NCBI GenBank assembly: GCA_035307765.1
Contig: DATGHU010000041.1
Coordinates: 1-64,000 of the forward strand
DNA from: a bacterium
GTDB taxonomy: Bacteria; Sysuimicrobiota; Sysuimicrobiia; Sysuimicrobiales; Segetimicrobiaceae
Length of the DNA stretch: 64,000 bases
Direction of reading: 5' to 3'
Shown: in pieces, positions 7,539-16,502 of the stretch
Position numbering within the stretch: the first letter of the stretch is position 1
Layout of the letters: each line of letters begins with the position of its first letter
The notes under the pieces: generated by a model
The model's database searches: none
The model's input: the letters and a program-made list of their open reading frames with translations, nothing else
Told to the model about the DNA's origin: nothing
Made by a program: the position numbers and the translations under genes

Positions 7539-8915
7539 TTGTACGATCTCATCATTAGAAGCGGCACGATCGTGACGACCGCCGGGTTCATTCGGGCCGA
7601 CCTTGGCGTGCGCGATGGGCGCATCGCTGCTGTTGCTGTGCCTGAGACTCTGGGGGCGTCCGACCACATCGTCGATGCCCGTGGCAAACACGTTCTCCCC
7701 GGACTGGTTGATGCTCACGCGCACCTGCGGGAACCGGGCTTTACATACAAAGAGGATGTTGGCTCGGGGACTCAAGCGGCGGCCGCGGGCGGGGTGACGA
7801 CGGTCATGGCCATCCCGAACACCAACCCGCCACTCACCACGCCGGATGCGCTTCACGCCGCCGCCGAGCTCGCGTCCCGAAAAGCCGTGGTCGACTTCGC
7901 GGTCTTTGCCGGAGCCTGCATGGCCGACCCGGAAGGTGTTACCGCGTTTTCCGATAAGGGACCCATCGGGTTCGATCTCTACGACGACCCCTACGCGTTC
8001 GGCTCAGCCTCATGGGTTGACCTGTTCTGCCGAGTGCGACGCACGGGTCTCCCGCTCGCCTTCTACCTGAGCGATAAGCATCTGCAAGACCGGATCCGAG
8101 GCGAATTGGAGGACCAGGGCGTTCCGGCAGCGGGCCGCTTCGCCCGGACGACCACCGCCGCGACTGAAGTGGCCGCCATGGCACGCATCATCCCATTGGC
8201 GGCCCATTTCGATGTTCCAGTGGTACTTCGGGCGGTAACAACGCCCGAGGGACTGGCGTTCGTCCGGGAGGTGCGCCTCGCCTATCCCGGGGCGCGCGTC
8301 GCTGTTGAAATGTGCGTCCACCATCTGTTTCTGACGACCGATGAGCTTGCGGAGATGGGCAACCGCGCGTTGATGCTCCCCCCGTTGCGCCCCCGGGCGG
8401 AGCTGGACGCATTGTGGCGGGCGGTGAGGGGCGGTACCGTGGATTATCTTTGTACGGATCATGCGCCTCACGCACCCGAGGAAAAGACCGAGCATCCGCC
8501 GTTTCTCGCGCCGCCCGGCATTATCGGACTCGAAACCTGGCTTCCCCTGCTGCTCAACGCCTGCGCCGGCCGCCGACTGACACTCCCGGACGTTGTGAGG
8601 CTGTGCTGTGAGCAACCTGCCCGGACGTACGGCATTTTCCCCCGGAAGGGCGCCATCACGATCGGCGCAGATGCCGACCTGATCTTGGTAAACCTTGATG
8701 AGCGCTGGCGCATCGACGGGAGCCGCTTCTACTCCCGCGGTGATCGTGGGCCCTTCGACGGTTGGGTCGTCACCGGGCGTCCGTACCTCACGATGGTCCG
8801 GGGCCGGCCGGTGATGATAGATGGAGCGGTCGACCGGTCTCCCTGGGGCCGGTTTGTTGTGCCGGAATCACCAACGCGAGAACTCAGGCCCGAACATCCG
8901 GAGCACACCGCGTGA
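7539..8915 (+). CDS. Dihydroorotase/hydantoinase/allantoinase-family amidohydrolase
   Basis: A TTG start at 7539 is preceded by GGGGAGG and yields 458 residues. The metal site DAHAHLREPG (His60, His62) and the later CVHH and CTDHAPH segments mark a cyclic amidohydrolase that opens amide rings such as hydantoins, dihydropyrimidines, allantoin or dihydroorotate. The position of the carbamylated bridging lysine is an aspartate here (Asp146 in GPIGFDLYDDP), as in some dihydroorotases. It sits 38 bp after the racemase-family gene and 17 bp before the M20 gene, so co-transcription is likely. The substrate cannot be fixed from sequence; hydantoinase or allantoinase fits the neighbours better than pyrimidine synthesis. 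Confidence 0.8.
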   Translation: MYDLIIRSGTIVTTAGFIRADLGVRDGRIAAVAVPETLGASDHIVDARGKHVLPGLVDAHAHLREPGFTYKEDVGSGTQAAAAGGVTTVMAIPNTNPPLTTPDALHAAAELASRKAVVDFAVFAGACMADPEGVTAFSDKGPIGFDLYDDPYAFGSASWVDLFCRVRRTGLPLAFYLSDKHLQDRIRGELEDQGVPAAGRFARTTTAATEVAAMARIIPLAAHFDVPVVLRAVTTPEGLAFVREVRLAYPGARVAVEMCVHHLFLTTDELAEMGNRALMLPPLRPRAELDALWRAVRGGTVDYLCTDHAPHAPEEKTEHPPFLAPPGIIGLETWLPLLLNACAGRRLTLPDVVRLCCEQPARTYGIFPRKGAITIGADADLILVNLDERWRIDGSRFYSRGDRGPFDGWVVTGRPYLTMVRGRPVMIDGAVDRSPWGRFVVPESPTRELRPEHPEHTA

Positions 8916-8932
8916 CAGATGGGAGGATCAGC

Positions 8933-10228
8933 ATGGACTGGCAGGCCGCTGCTCGTGAGGTACTCGCCCGGCTGGATACTCTTGAACAGGAGTTAGTCGA
9001 ACTGGCCTGTGGGGTCGTCAATGTCCCGAGCCCCCCCGGGTACGAAAAGGACGTGTGCGAGTTCATCGCCGGGTGGCTGAACGAACGCGGCATTGCCGCT
9101 TACGTCCAGGAGGTGGAGCCGACACGCGGCAATGTGGTCGGGACTCTGGCGGGCACCGGCGGAGGAAAGAGCGTCACGTTCAACAGCCACATGGACACCA
9201 CGTTCGTTGGCACCGTGGCGGAGGACTTGCCCATCCTCGGCCGTCCCGAGGCGATCGCCGGACCGGCCGCGGAGGTCAGAGACGCCGTGATCTACGGGCT
9301 CGGCATCTTCAACGATAAAGGTCCCTTTGTTAGCGCCTGTATTGCCGCCCGGGCGATCCAGCTCAGCGGGGTCAAGCTACACGGCGACGTCGTGCTGGCC
9401 GGCGTGGCGGGGGAGATTGGTCGCGGTCAAGTCGGTCCGTACAAGGGACCAGGGACGCGCGGTAAGGGTGAGGGCACACGGTTCCTGCTGCATGCCGGCG
9501 TCTGGACTGATTACGCGGTGGTCTGCGAGGGCGGTTCTGTTTGGGCGGTTTCCTGGGCACTACCCGGAGCCGCCTACTTCCGAATTAGCACGCACGGGAT
9601 CCCGCAGTATGCACCGATGAACGACCGATCCGCCCCCTCGGTGCAAGAAAATAAGAACGCTATCGTCAAGTTGGCCCATCTCTTAATCGCGCTCGAGGCC
9701 TGGGCGGATCGCTACGAGGCGGAGAATCGCTTTGACACCCCCTGCGGGCAGATCGAACCTCGGGTCACCCTTGGCGCGATCGACGGCGGACTCCCGTACA
9801 AACCCAACTGGCGTCCGGGCATTGCCAACGTCTACGTCGATGTTCGCATCCCCCCGAACCGGACGCCCCTCCATGTAAAAAGAGAGGTCGAGCAGGTGGT
9901 CGCGGCCACAGGTCTCAGCAGCGAGGTCTTCATGTACCTCGGGCGCATGGGCTACGTCGCGCAAAATGCCGGTCCGGTGGCGGCGGCCGTCACCGCCGCG
10001 CACACGCATGTCTTTAGCCAGCCTCCCAGCCCTCCGACATGGATCGAGCTCAGCATGTGGAATGATTCCAACGTCTACGCGGAACTGGGAATCCCGGTGG
10101 TGAAGTACGGCCCCGCATGGGCCGGTGGCGATTTTCTCCCGGAGCGGCTGGCGATTGCCGATCTGATGCGAGCGGCCCGGGTCTACGCTCTGACGTCCCT
10201 CCAGCTGTGCGGCGTGGCAAAAGCGTGA
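8933..10228 (+). CDS. M20-family metallohydrolase (ArgE/DapE-like amidase)
   Basis: ATG 8933 follows GGGAGGATCAGC and gives 431 residues. Metal-site motifs are NSHMDTT (His86, Asp88), IFNDKGP (bridging Asp128) and VAGEIGRGQ (general base Glu161). The usual EE pair is GEI, as in a deacetylase subfamily carrying a GEIxxxQ signature. M20 enzymes hydrolyse N-acyl, N-carbamoyl or peptide bonds. In this operon a role downstream of ring opening, releasing the free amino acid from an N-carbamoyl or N-acyl intermediate, is a reasonable inference. No signal peptide is visible. Confidence 0.8.
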   Translation: MDWQAAAREVLARLDTLEQELVELACGVVNVPSPPGYEKDVCEFIAGWLNERGIAAYVQEVEPTRGNVVGTLAGTGGGKSVTFNSHMDTTFVGTVAEDLPILGRPEAIAGPAAEVRDAVIYGLGIFNDKGPFVSACIAARAIQLSGVKLHGDVVLAGVAGEIGRGQVGPYKGPGTRGKGEGTRFLLHAGVWTDYAVVCEGGSVWAVSWALPGAAYFRISTHGIPQYAPMNDRSAPSVQENKNAIVKLAHLLIALEAWADRYEAENRFDTPCGQIEPRVTLGAIDGGLPYKPNWRPGIANVYVDVRIPPNRTPLHVKREVEQVVAATGLSSEVFMYLGRMGYVAQNAGPVAAAVTAAHTHVFSQPPSPPTWIELSMWNDSNVYAELGIPVVKYGPAWAGGDFLPERLAIADLMRAARVYALTSLQLCGVAKA

Positions 10229-10235
10229 GGAGTCG

Positions 10236-11234
10236 ATGAGCGGGATTCTGAACCTCCGTGTCCTGAGCGCGTCACAGGTCAAGAGCCTCGCGTCGATGCG
10301 CGAGGCGATCGAGATTCAGAAAGAAGCGTTTGCCCTACAGGCCGGTGGAGCAAGCGTGTCCGGGCTCAGGCACTGGCTCGACAGGAAGGATGACGATCCC
10401 CCCTGCCTCGTGGGGTTCCTCCCCGCGTTTCTGACCGATGGGCGGGGATACGGAGTCAAGATCGTCTCGGATTTCTATAGGCTACGGGGATCAGAGACGC
10501 CGCACATGATGGCCATCGTCGTCGTCTGCGACGGGAACACCGGGGCCCCCCGGGCCGTCATCGAAGGTGGCCACCTCACCGACCTCCGGACCGGCGCCAC
10601 GACGGGAGTGGCTGTTGACCTGCTTGCCCGCCGGGACGCCCGCGTTGCCACGATTTTCGGAGCGGGGCGGATGGCGCGGAATCAGATGGAGGCGATCTGC
10701 GAGGTGAGGGACCTCGAGACGATCTGGGTGTGCAGCCGGACGGAGGCGCGGGCCAGGGCCTACATCACGGATTTGCAGGTCAAAGGCGGCCGCATCCCAC
10801 GCGACATTCGTCTCGCGGCGTCGGCGAAACAGGGCCTCGAGGCATCAGACATAATCGTAACGGCAACGACCGCGGAGAGACCGTTGTTTGACGGCCGGGA
10901 CCTACGGCCCGGGACATGCGTCGTGGCGGGTGGCGCATCTCGTGAGATCGACAGCGAGACCCTTCACCGCGCGGGAAAGCTTGTTGCGGATATGAAGGAG
11001 ACCGTGGCGCACACGCCGGTCTTCACGGTCCCCATTGGTGAAGGAATCATAAGAGAAGACGACGTCGCCGAGCTGGGCGAGCTGGTTTTGGGCACGAGGC
11101 CGGGCCGTGAAACGGCAGAGGAAATAACCTTCTGCAAGACCCAAGGCGTCCCGGCGCAGGATCTGGTGACTGCGCAATACATCCTCCGCAAAGCGGAGGA
11201 GCGCGGCGTGGGGGCACTGATTCCGCTCCTGTGA
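10236..11234 (+). CDS. Ornithine cyclodeaminase / mu-crystallin family protein
   Basis: The gene begins 8 bp after the M20 gene and gives 332 residues. It has the NAD-binding Rossmann motif (IFGAGRMARNQ), the substrate-side segment YGVKIVSDFY (the catalytic-region lysine of the family) and TDLRTGATTGVAVDLLA. Family members include ornithine cyclodeaminase, alanine dehydrogenase, tauropine- and imine-reducing enzymes and ketimine reductases. As the last gene of the operon it probably deaminates or reduces the amino acid or imine product of the preceding steps. The exact activity cannot be assigned. Confidence 0.8.
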   Translation: MSGILNLRVLSASQVKSLASMREAIEIQKEAFALQAGGASVSGLRHWLDRKDDDPPCLVGFLPAFLTDGRGYGVKIVSDFYRLRGSETPHMMAIVVVCDGNTGAPRAVIEGGHLTDLRTGATTGVAVDLLARRDARVATIFGAGRMARNQMEAICEVRDLETIWVCSRTEARARAYITDLQVKGGRIPRDIRLAASAKQGLEASDIIVTATTAERPLFDGRDLRPGTCVVAGGASREIDSETLHRAGKLVADMKETVAHTPVFTVPIGEGIIREDDVAELGELVLGTRPGRETAEEITFCKTQGVPAQDLVTAQYILRKAEERGVGALIPLL

Positions 11235-11406
11235 GGCCCGCGCGGGACGAACAAGAGGGGAAAGAACGGGGTTTGCGTTTTTGCACTGAACCGGTCTGAG
11301 GGTGATCACCCCCAAACCGCCCGAGCTTGCTCTCGACGCAACCGCGTGGGTATATGAGCGGTTTAACTGCACCAATATCTCTATTACAAAAAATCAATTG
11401 TAGAGC

Positions 11407-11536
11407 ATGAACATCACGGACAAGGAGCTACTCCAGGCTTTGGAATTCCTCAGCAATGTCATGATCGCTGTTGCAACAGGCGGGCCCGCACCGATGAGGT
11501 TGATGAAGACAGGGACCCAGACTACGGTACGTGAGC
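11407..11536 (+). pseudogene. N-terminal remnant of a TIGR02391-like hypothetical protein
   Basis: ATG 11407 reads MNITDKELLQALEFLSNVM followed by IAVATGGP. A one-base shift then leads into TDEVDEDRDPDYGT and a stop. I recall the pattern LxxLSxxMIAVATGGPxIxxVxxxY as the start of an uncharacterised family often annotated near abortive-infection or TIGR02391 proteins. The remaining 150 or more residues are missing. The rest of the gap between 11235 and 11827 holds nothing I can identify. Confidence 0.35.
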
Positions 11537-11827
11537 GAAGGAAGGTAGTGCACCCCCCTCGCTAGTGGCGACGAAGGTGGTCTTGTTTGTTTGAAAGTGG
11601 ACCGGATCATGACGAGACCCGATGGTCTTGTGCAAACCGCTGACATCGCCGCGAGTGTCACATTTAGCCCGAAACGAGGCCGCGTTCGGCAAAGCTCCCT
11701 CTGGCTCCTCGGGGGAGGATATGCACCCCAACGGGGGCCAGGGAATCGGATCTTCCCCACAAATCTACCGCTCGTGCGGGGGAGGAGAGGCACTTACGCT
11801 GCCCCCCCCCGACGGGTTGGGTCCGTT

Positions 11828-12277
11828 CTACTTCACTGCGACCTTGACAGTAGTATTCTTGGCCCGATCCGACTTTGGTAGTCTTACTTCGAGCATTCCA
11901 TCGTTGTAGGATGCTGTCGCCTCAGCGCCCTTCACCTCTGTAGGAAGTGGCACGGTACGTAGAAATGCTCCATATCGCAACTCTCGCCGATAATAGTTGC
12001 GCTCCTTCTTGTCTTCTGCCTGCTTCGTCGACCCCTTGAGCGTGACGGCGTCGTTGGATATGGTAATGTCTACCTGTTTCGGATCGATGTTGGGTAGAGC
12101 CGCCATTATCACCACTTCATGCTCACTTTCAAATGCCTCAACCGGCGGTTCCCACTCCGTTTCGGGCCCGACGATCTCATGTGTCCAAGGCCCTGGCACA
12201 GCGCCAAGGAATCCACCGTATTGGCGACGCATTTCCTGCAGTTCGTCATCAAAGAGCGGCCTTCTCACGAGAATCAT
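11828..12277 (-). CDS. Small heat shock protein, Hsp20/alpha-crystallin family
   Basis: ATG 12277 follows GGAGGTGACAGC and gives 149 residues. The alpha-crystallin domain spans about residues 40-140, with EWEPPVEAFESEHEVVIMAA at its start, the ELRYGAFLRTVPLP segment and the end motif DGMLEVRLPK. The C-terminal I-x-I-like tail is short (TTVKVAVK). Such proteins are ATP-independent holdases that bind unfolding proteins in the cytoplasm. The gene stands alone. A perfect palindrome lies in its presumed leader. Confidence 0.9.
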   Translation of the reverse strand: MILVRRPLFDDELQEMRRQYGGFLGAVPGPWTHEIVGPETEWEPPVEAFESEHEVVIMAALPNIDPKQVDITISNDAVTLKGSTKQAEDKKERNYYRRELRYGAFLRTVPLPTEVKGAEATASYNDGMLEVRLPKSDRAKNTTVKVAVK

Positions 12278-12297
12278 GCTGTCACCTCCACGTACAT

Positions 12298-12311
12298 CTC
12301 CCCATGGGGAG
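12298..12311. promoter_or_regulatory. Perfect 14-bp palindrome in the hsp20 leader
   Basis: CTCCCCATGGGGAG is a perfect palindrome 20-34 bp upstream of the hsp20 start and about 10 bp above its ribosome binding site. It could be an operator, or a hairpin in the mRNA leader that affects translation. Nothing decides between these. Confidence 0.35.
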
Positions 12312-13031
12312 TCTGTCTTGTTGGTGCCGAGTACATCGCGCGAGGACGTCTACAAAACCTGCCGCATCAAGTATTCGCAACCGCGATCCGTGATCACCGC
12401 TTGCCCCAAACCGTTCCGAACCCGTCTCCACGTCGTCAACCCGTCGTTGGTACAGTGGAGAAGATGGCGTTCCACGACCTCTCGTTACGACCGACGCTCG
12501 CCCAACGCGGGGCCGTTCGTGCTTTCTCACCGGTCCCGCAACGAGGCTCATGCGCGGGTCCGTTCGTTATCGATCGCCATAGGCGTCCTCCTCGGAAACG
12601 CTCTGATCTCGCAGCGTACCTGATCCGGTACCTGCTCCTCCGAGGAGCCGACCCAGTGCTGGGAACATTAGCTGTGGGAATAACGAAGGGGAAGCAGTTC
12701 CAGTGTACGCTTGTTCAAAAGGATTAGCGAAGCCAGTATGGGGTCTCATCCGCGCAAGCCTTGAACCTTACCTCCTCTGGCGCACGCTTCCAGCCTTCCG
12801 ACCTACGCTAGAGGCACGCCTCGAAGCCGCGCGAGCCCGCACGAAGGTGGCGGGCGATTCTGAGGGAAGCATATAGAAACCACCGTCGGTACCCAGCATG
12901 CACGACCTGCGCGAGATATGTCCGGTCTCAAAGGCGAGACGTTGGCATTGCCGGTAGAAAGCGTAGGACCCTCAGGGAGCAGGGCGCCGGTCGCGTGGAA
13001 GCGAAGGGAAACGTGACCGAGGGGGATCACC
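12312..13031. other. Gene-free stretch between hsp20 and the SPFH gene
   Basis: Both strands lack a convincing gene over 720 bp. Short protein-like segments occur (plus strand near 12740-12870, PVWGLIRASLEPYLLW; minus strand near 12370-12470) but cannot be tied to a family. They are probably further decayed genes. Confidence 0.4.
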
Positions 13032-13898
13032 ATGGGATATGGATTCGGGATCGCAGTGGCCGTCGTCGGCTTGCTCCTGGCGTGGAACGGGGTCAAGATC
13101 GTCCGCGAGTACCAGCGCCTGGTAGTGTTCCGCCTGGGCCGCAGCTTCGGCCCGAGGGGTCCGGGGATCGTCTACCTGATTCCGATCATCGACAAGGCGG
13201 TTTGGGTGGACCTCCGGGAAGCGTTCCTCGAGATCCCCGCGCAGACGTGCATCACCAAGGATAACGCGCCGATTTCCATCGATTTCCTGATCTACTGGAA
13301 GGTGTTCGACCCCCAGCTCAGTGTGATCAAGGTGGGCAACTTCGCCGGCGCCGCGCAGGGGATCGCCACGACCGGGCTGCGCGCGGTGATCGGCGACCTC
13401 AGCCTCGACGAGGCCCTGACGAAGCGGGAGCAGATCAACCATGTCATGCGCGCCAAGCTCGACGAGGTCACGGAGCGGTGGGGGGTCAAGGTGACCACCG
13501 TCGAGATCCGTGAGATCACCCCGCCGAAGGACGTCCAGGACGCGATGACTCGGCAGATGTCCGCCGAACGGAGCCGGCGCGCTCTCGTCACGGAGGCGGA
13601 CGGAAAGAAACAGGCCGCCATCACCATCGCGGAAGGAGAAAAGCAGTCGGCGATCCTGAAGGCAGAGGGGGACCGCCAGGCCGCGATCCTCCGTGCGGAG
13701 GGGTTTTCGCTGGCCTTGGGTACGATCTTCGAGATCGCCAAGACCGTGGACACGAATACGATGAGCCTCCAGTACCTGGAGGCCCTGAAAGCCCTCGGCG
13801 CGGGCCCGGCCACGAAGTTCGTGTTCCCGATGGAGTTCACCAAACTGCTCCAGCCGTTTGTGGATGGGGCGCGGGGGACTCCGTCGAGGGCGCCGTAG
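13032..13898 (+). CDS. SPFH/stomatin-like (slipin) membrane protein
   Basis: The 288-residue protein starts at ATG 13032 after a GAGGGGGATC sequence. It has one N-terminal membrane segment (residues 3-18), the slipin signature EYQRLVVFRLGR..GPGIVYLIP, the SPFH domain to about residue 180, and a charged coiled-coil with alternating AEGEKQSAILKAEGDRQAA. Slipins assemble into large membrane rings that organise microdomains and often pair with an NfeD protease; no nfeD gene is adjacent. A truncated inverted copy of codons 67-178 lies at 610-942. It is probably monocistronic. Confidence 0.9.
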   Translation: MGYGFGIAVAVVGLLLAWNGVKIVREYQRLVVFRLGRSFGPRGPGIVYLIPIIDKAVWVDLREAFLEIPAQTCITKDNAPISIDFLIYWKVFDPQLSVIKVGNFAGAAQGIATTGLRAVIGDLSLDEALTKREQINHVMRAKLDEVTERWGVKVTTVEIREITPPKDVQDAMTRQMSAERSRRALVTEADGKKQAAITIAEGEKQSAILKAEGDRQAAILRAEGFSLALGTIFEIAKTVDTNTMSLQYLEALKALGAGPATKFVFPMEFTKLLQPFVDGARGTPSRAP

Positions 13899-14336
13899 CC
13901 GTACCGACAACGATAAGCTCACGATGAAGGTCGGGCGTGGGGCCGATCCTTGGCAGCGGAGAACCGGTTCGACCCACGCCGAGACGCTAGAGTCAGCCTC
14001 GAGCGGAAGAAGCTCGCCAGGGGGCATCAGGGGGATCGAATCGGAAGGATTGGGCCCAGCGGAGGGAAACTTCCTTATGTGCCGATCCCTCTCGTTTGGT
14101 ACACTGTTTGTAGGTCGAATGGGAGCATCAATTTTTCCATCCTGCCTGCCGCACGCTGAAACCTGAAAGCCCTCGGTGGGCGGCCATCATGAATACCCCA
14201 CACGATAACATCTATAGATTCCGCTCGTAGGGCCCGGCCACGTCGGTATGGCTAGGGGGTCTCGGAGCATCGCCACTGATCTGTCCGTGGCCGTGCATAG
14301 AGCACGCCAAGATTTAGTTCAAAAGGAGGAACGAAT
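13899..14336. other. Gene-free stretch after the SPFH gene
   Basis: No gene is recognised in 438 bp. A short plus-strand frame near 13950-14159 (KKLARGHQGDRIGRIGPSGG) has protein-like composition but no ribosome binding site and no family match. The promoter of the following secreted-protein gene should lie near the end of the stretch. Confidence 0.4.
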
Positions 14337-14630
14337 ATGAAAAATGTCATCATCGCCATTGTGACCCTGAGCATATTCTCGATGCTGTCCGTGGGGTCAG
14401 CTTCTGCTCAGATGTATCGGTTGGCTCCGCAGCAGCAGTTCAATTTTCGGCAGCGAGTTGTTCCAACACCCCCTGAGACGATGGATACTTATGCGAACGT
14501 GACGAATTTGAATGCCTTCAGCGCTGAGACGGAGTACATGTCTCTGCCCGGCTATCTCCGGTATTTAACGCACCAACGAACGAGCCAGTGGCTTGCGTAT
14601 CCGGAAGCGACACGCATTGTACGCCAGTAG
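14337..14630 (+). CDS. Small secreted protein of unknown function
   Basis: ATG 14337 has an ideal AAGGAGG site and gives 97 residues. Residues 1-24 are a Sec signal peptide (MKNVIIAIVTLSIFSMLSVG, cleavage after SASA). The mature part is short, polar and Gln/Tyr-rich (MYRLAPQQQFNFRQ...) with no cysteine or known motif. It lies 46 bp before a GlsB/YeaQ-family gene, so the two may be co-transcribed in an envelope stress context. Confidence 0.65.
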   Translation: MKNVIIAIVTLSIFSMLSVGSASAQMYRLAPQQQFNFRQRVVPTPPETMDTYANVTNLNAFSAETEYMSLPGYLRYLTHQRTSQWLAYPEATRIVRQ

Positions 14631-14676
14631 CGGTACGTCGCAATCATCCATCAAGTAGGAGAAAGGGGATCGTACG

Positions 14677-14946
14677 ATGAGTATCATGGCATGGATTATC
14701 GTTGGGATTATCGCAGGCTGGATGGCGAAAAGGGTGATTCCTGGTGAAGGGCCCAAGGGCGTCCTTGGAGACCTGGTCGTCGGCATCGTCGGCGCCATCG
14801 CGGGGGGATGGATCTTCGCCTACTTTGGGCACCCCGGCCCCACGGGGCTGAACATCGGGTCCATCGTCGTCGCCTTTGTGGGAGCCGTGGCCGTGCTATG
14901 GCTAATGCGGCTGCTCACCAGAACGGGGAATGCCGGACTGGCCTAG
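14677..14946 (+). CDS. GlsB/YeaQ/YmgE-family small membrane protein
   Basis: This 89-residue protein has three hydrophobic segments rich in glycine (AWIIVGIIAGWMAKRVIPG, GDLVVGIVGAIAGGWIF, GSIVVAFVGAVAVLWLMRLL). This is the pattern of the transglycosylase-associated/PF04226 family, with its conserved G-x-x-A-G-W-x-A and GxxGAxxGG motifs. Members are stress-induced inner membrane proteins of unclear mechanism. AGGAGAAAGGGG precedes the start. Confidence 0.85.
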   Translation: MSIMAWIIVGIIAGWMAKRVIPGEGPKGVLGDLVVGIVGAIAGGWIFAYFGHPGPTGLNIGSIVVAFVGAVAVLWLMRLLTRTGNAGLA

Positions 14947-15079
14947 ATCAGGCCGCCTCATGCGGGTAGACCCCAGGGAGACGAGCCGGACGGCGGGGCG
15001 GGACGAAATACGTCCTGGGGTGTGGAATGCGCTGGCGGGAATCGGAACACGAGCCGCGCATGCCCGCGCACAGATGTGG

Positions 15080-16084
15080 TTAAGGCTCCCCTGCCAAATA
15101 ATAGCGGAGATCGACGTACGTGAGGGGGCCGCCCAGACCCTTATGGGGCGACGTGTACTGGTTCCGGAGCTCTAGGACCGTCCGAATCCCTTCGAAGTCC
15201 GGCGCCGCCGCCGGGGCAAATCCTGTGAAGGGGTCGACCAGAATCTCGAAAGCCTTCCGCGCGAGGTCGGAGGGAAATTTGGCGTTGCGTCCGAGGATTT
15301 GGATCCCCTCTTCGCGATTCCCGGGCGAGTAGAGCCACGTTAGGGCGTCGCGGTACGCTCGGATGAATCCCACGAGCAGCTCCCGGTGGGTCGCCGCCCA
15401 GGACCGGCGCGCGGCGCCGACGACCCCCTGGTACCGGCGCAGGACATCGAGCGCATTCCCCAAGAGCCGGAACCCCCGTTGTTGCGCGAGGACCTCGAAT
15501 GGTGTCACGAGCAGCGTGCCGGCGTGCTCGCCCCGCAGCAGAGCTTGCCACCGTTCAAGCACGCCGCCGGCGGGAACGAGCGAGTAATCTTTGGGCCCTA
15601 ATCCGTTGGCCTCCAGCATCTTGCGGAGGACAAACGCGTATCCCGTGGAAGGGGCGTCCACCGAGAGGGTCTTCCCACGCAGATCTGCGTACGTTTGTAT
15701 CTCGGGTTTGACGATCAGACGTAGGAACCCGCTGTCTCCTCCCATGAACGCAAGCAAGTCCGGGCGCCCCGGGGCCAGGACCTCGCCCTGGCCTTCGTCG
15801 TAGGCAATTACGTTGTCTATCGCGGTCATCGCGATGTCAAACTCTCCATCGATCAGGTGCGTGAGTTGGAAAACCGAGCTTGGGGTCGGCGTCAATTGCA
15901 CCGCAAGCCCGCGTTGGGCGAGGTATCCCTTCTCCTGGGCAACCCACAGCGGCAGGTTGAACCCGCCGGGGAACACGATGACCCTTAAAGGCTGTACCTG
16001 GGGGGCAGCGACCACCCTCCCCGGGATTGAAGCGTCGAGGATCGTCAAGGCCGTGGTCGCCAAAAACTGGCGCCGTGTCATCAT
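15080..16084 (-). CDS. NMT1/SsuA-type ABC substrate-binding protein (orphan)
   Basis: The start MMTRRQFLATTALTILDASI at 16084 gives 334 residues with a twin-arginine-like export signal (TRRQFL). The mature protein has the type-2 periplasmic fold of NMT1/THI5-like and SsuA proteins: FPGGFNLPLWVAQEKGYLAQRGL, DGEFDIAMTAIDNVIAYDEG and LRGKTLSVDAPSTGYAF. These bind sulfonates, pyrimidines, nitrate or aromatic acids for an ABC permease. No permease or ATPase gene is adjacent, so it either shares a distant transporter or has another role. The open frame extends upstream but without a plausible start. Confidence 0.8.
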   Translation of the reverse strand: MMTRRQFLATTALTILDASIPGRVVAAPQVQPLRVIVFPGGFNLPLWVAQEKGYLAQRGLAVQLTPTPSSVFQLTHLIDGEFDIAMTAIDNVIAYDEGQGEVLAPGRPDLLAFMGGDSGFLRLIVKPEIQTYADLRGKTLSVDAPSTGYAFVLRKMLEANGLGPKDYSLVPAGGVLERWQALLRGEHAGTLLVTPFEVLAQQRGFRLLGNALDVLRRYQGVVGAARRSWAATHRELLVGFIRAYRDALTWLYSPGNREEGIQILGRNAKFPSDLARKAFEILVDPFTGFAPAAAPDFEGIRTVLELRNQYTSPHKGLGGPLTYVDLRYYLAGEP

Positions 16085-16502
16085 AGTTATCCGCTTCGCG
16101 TATTCCGTTTCCGCTTCCCCATTCCTTCCAAAGCTTGTAGTTGAGGGTGATCGAACGGAACCGGGCGCGAAACACGTGCAAATTCTGACCTTCCCCCAAA
16201 GCCTTGCCATAATCCTTTCCCTGTCCAACCGTACCGTCTTGTCGTAGCCGGTAGTGTGGGGATGAAGCCCGGGCTGCCGGGATCCTAAATCAGCGTACCC
16301 CGAGAAGAGGGGGTCTTAGGAAAACCGCCCTCTGAGCGATTTGTGCTCAGAGCAGATGCGGCACCAATCGGCCTGCGCGAAACGGCGCACAGACGTCAAC
16401 GCCCCCAGGCAGGGGGGTGTGAGGGGCTGGGAGAAGGCATCATCGGAAGTCGGCTTCGATACTATCCAGGCGATCGACTTCGCGTGTGAGGTGGTAGGGC
16501 CT

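Noticed and set aside
7539-8915. Assignment of the amidohydrolase as biosynthetic dihydroorotase (pyrC)
   Set aside because: Its operon contains a racemase-family protein, an M20 hydrolase and an ornithine cyclodeaminase-like enzyme rather than pyrimidine genes, and the carbamylated lysine position is Asp; a catabolic role is more likely, although pyrC cannot be excluded.
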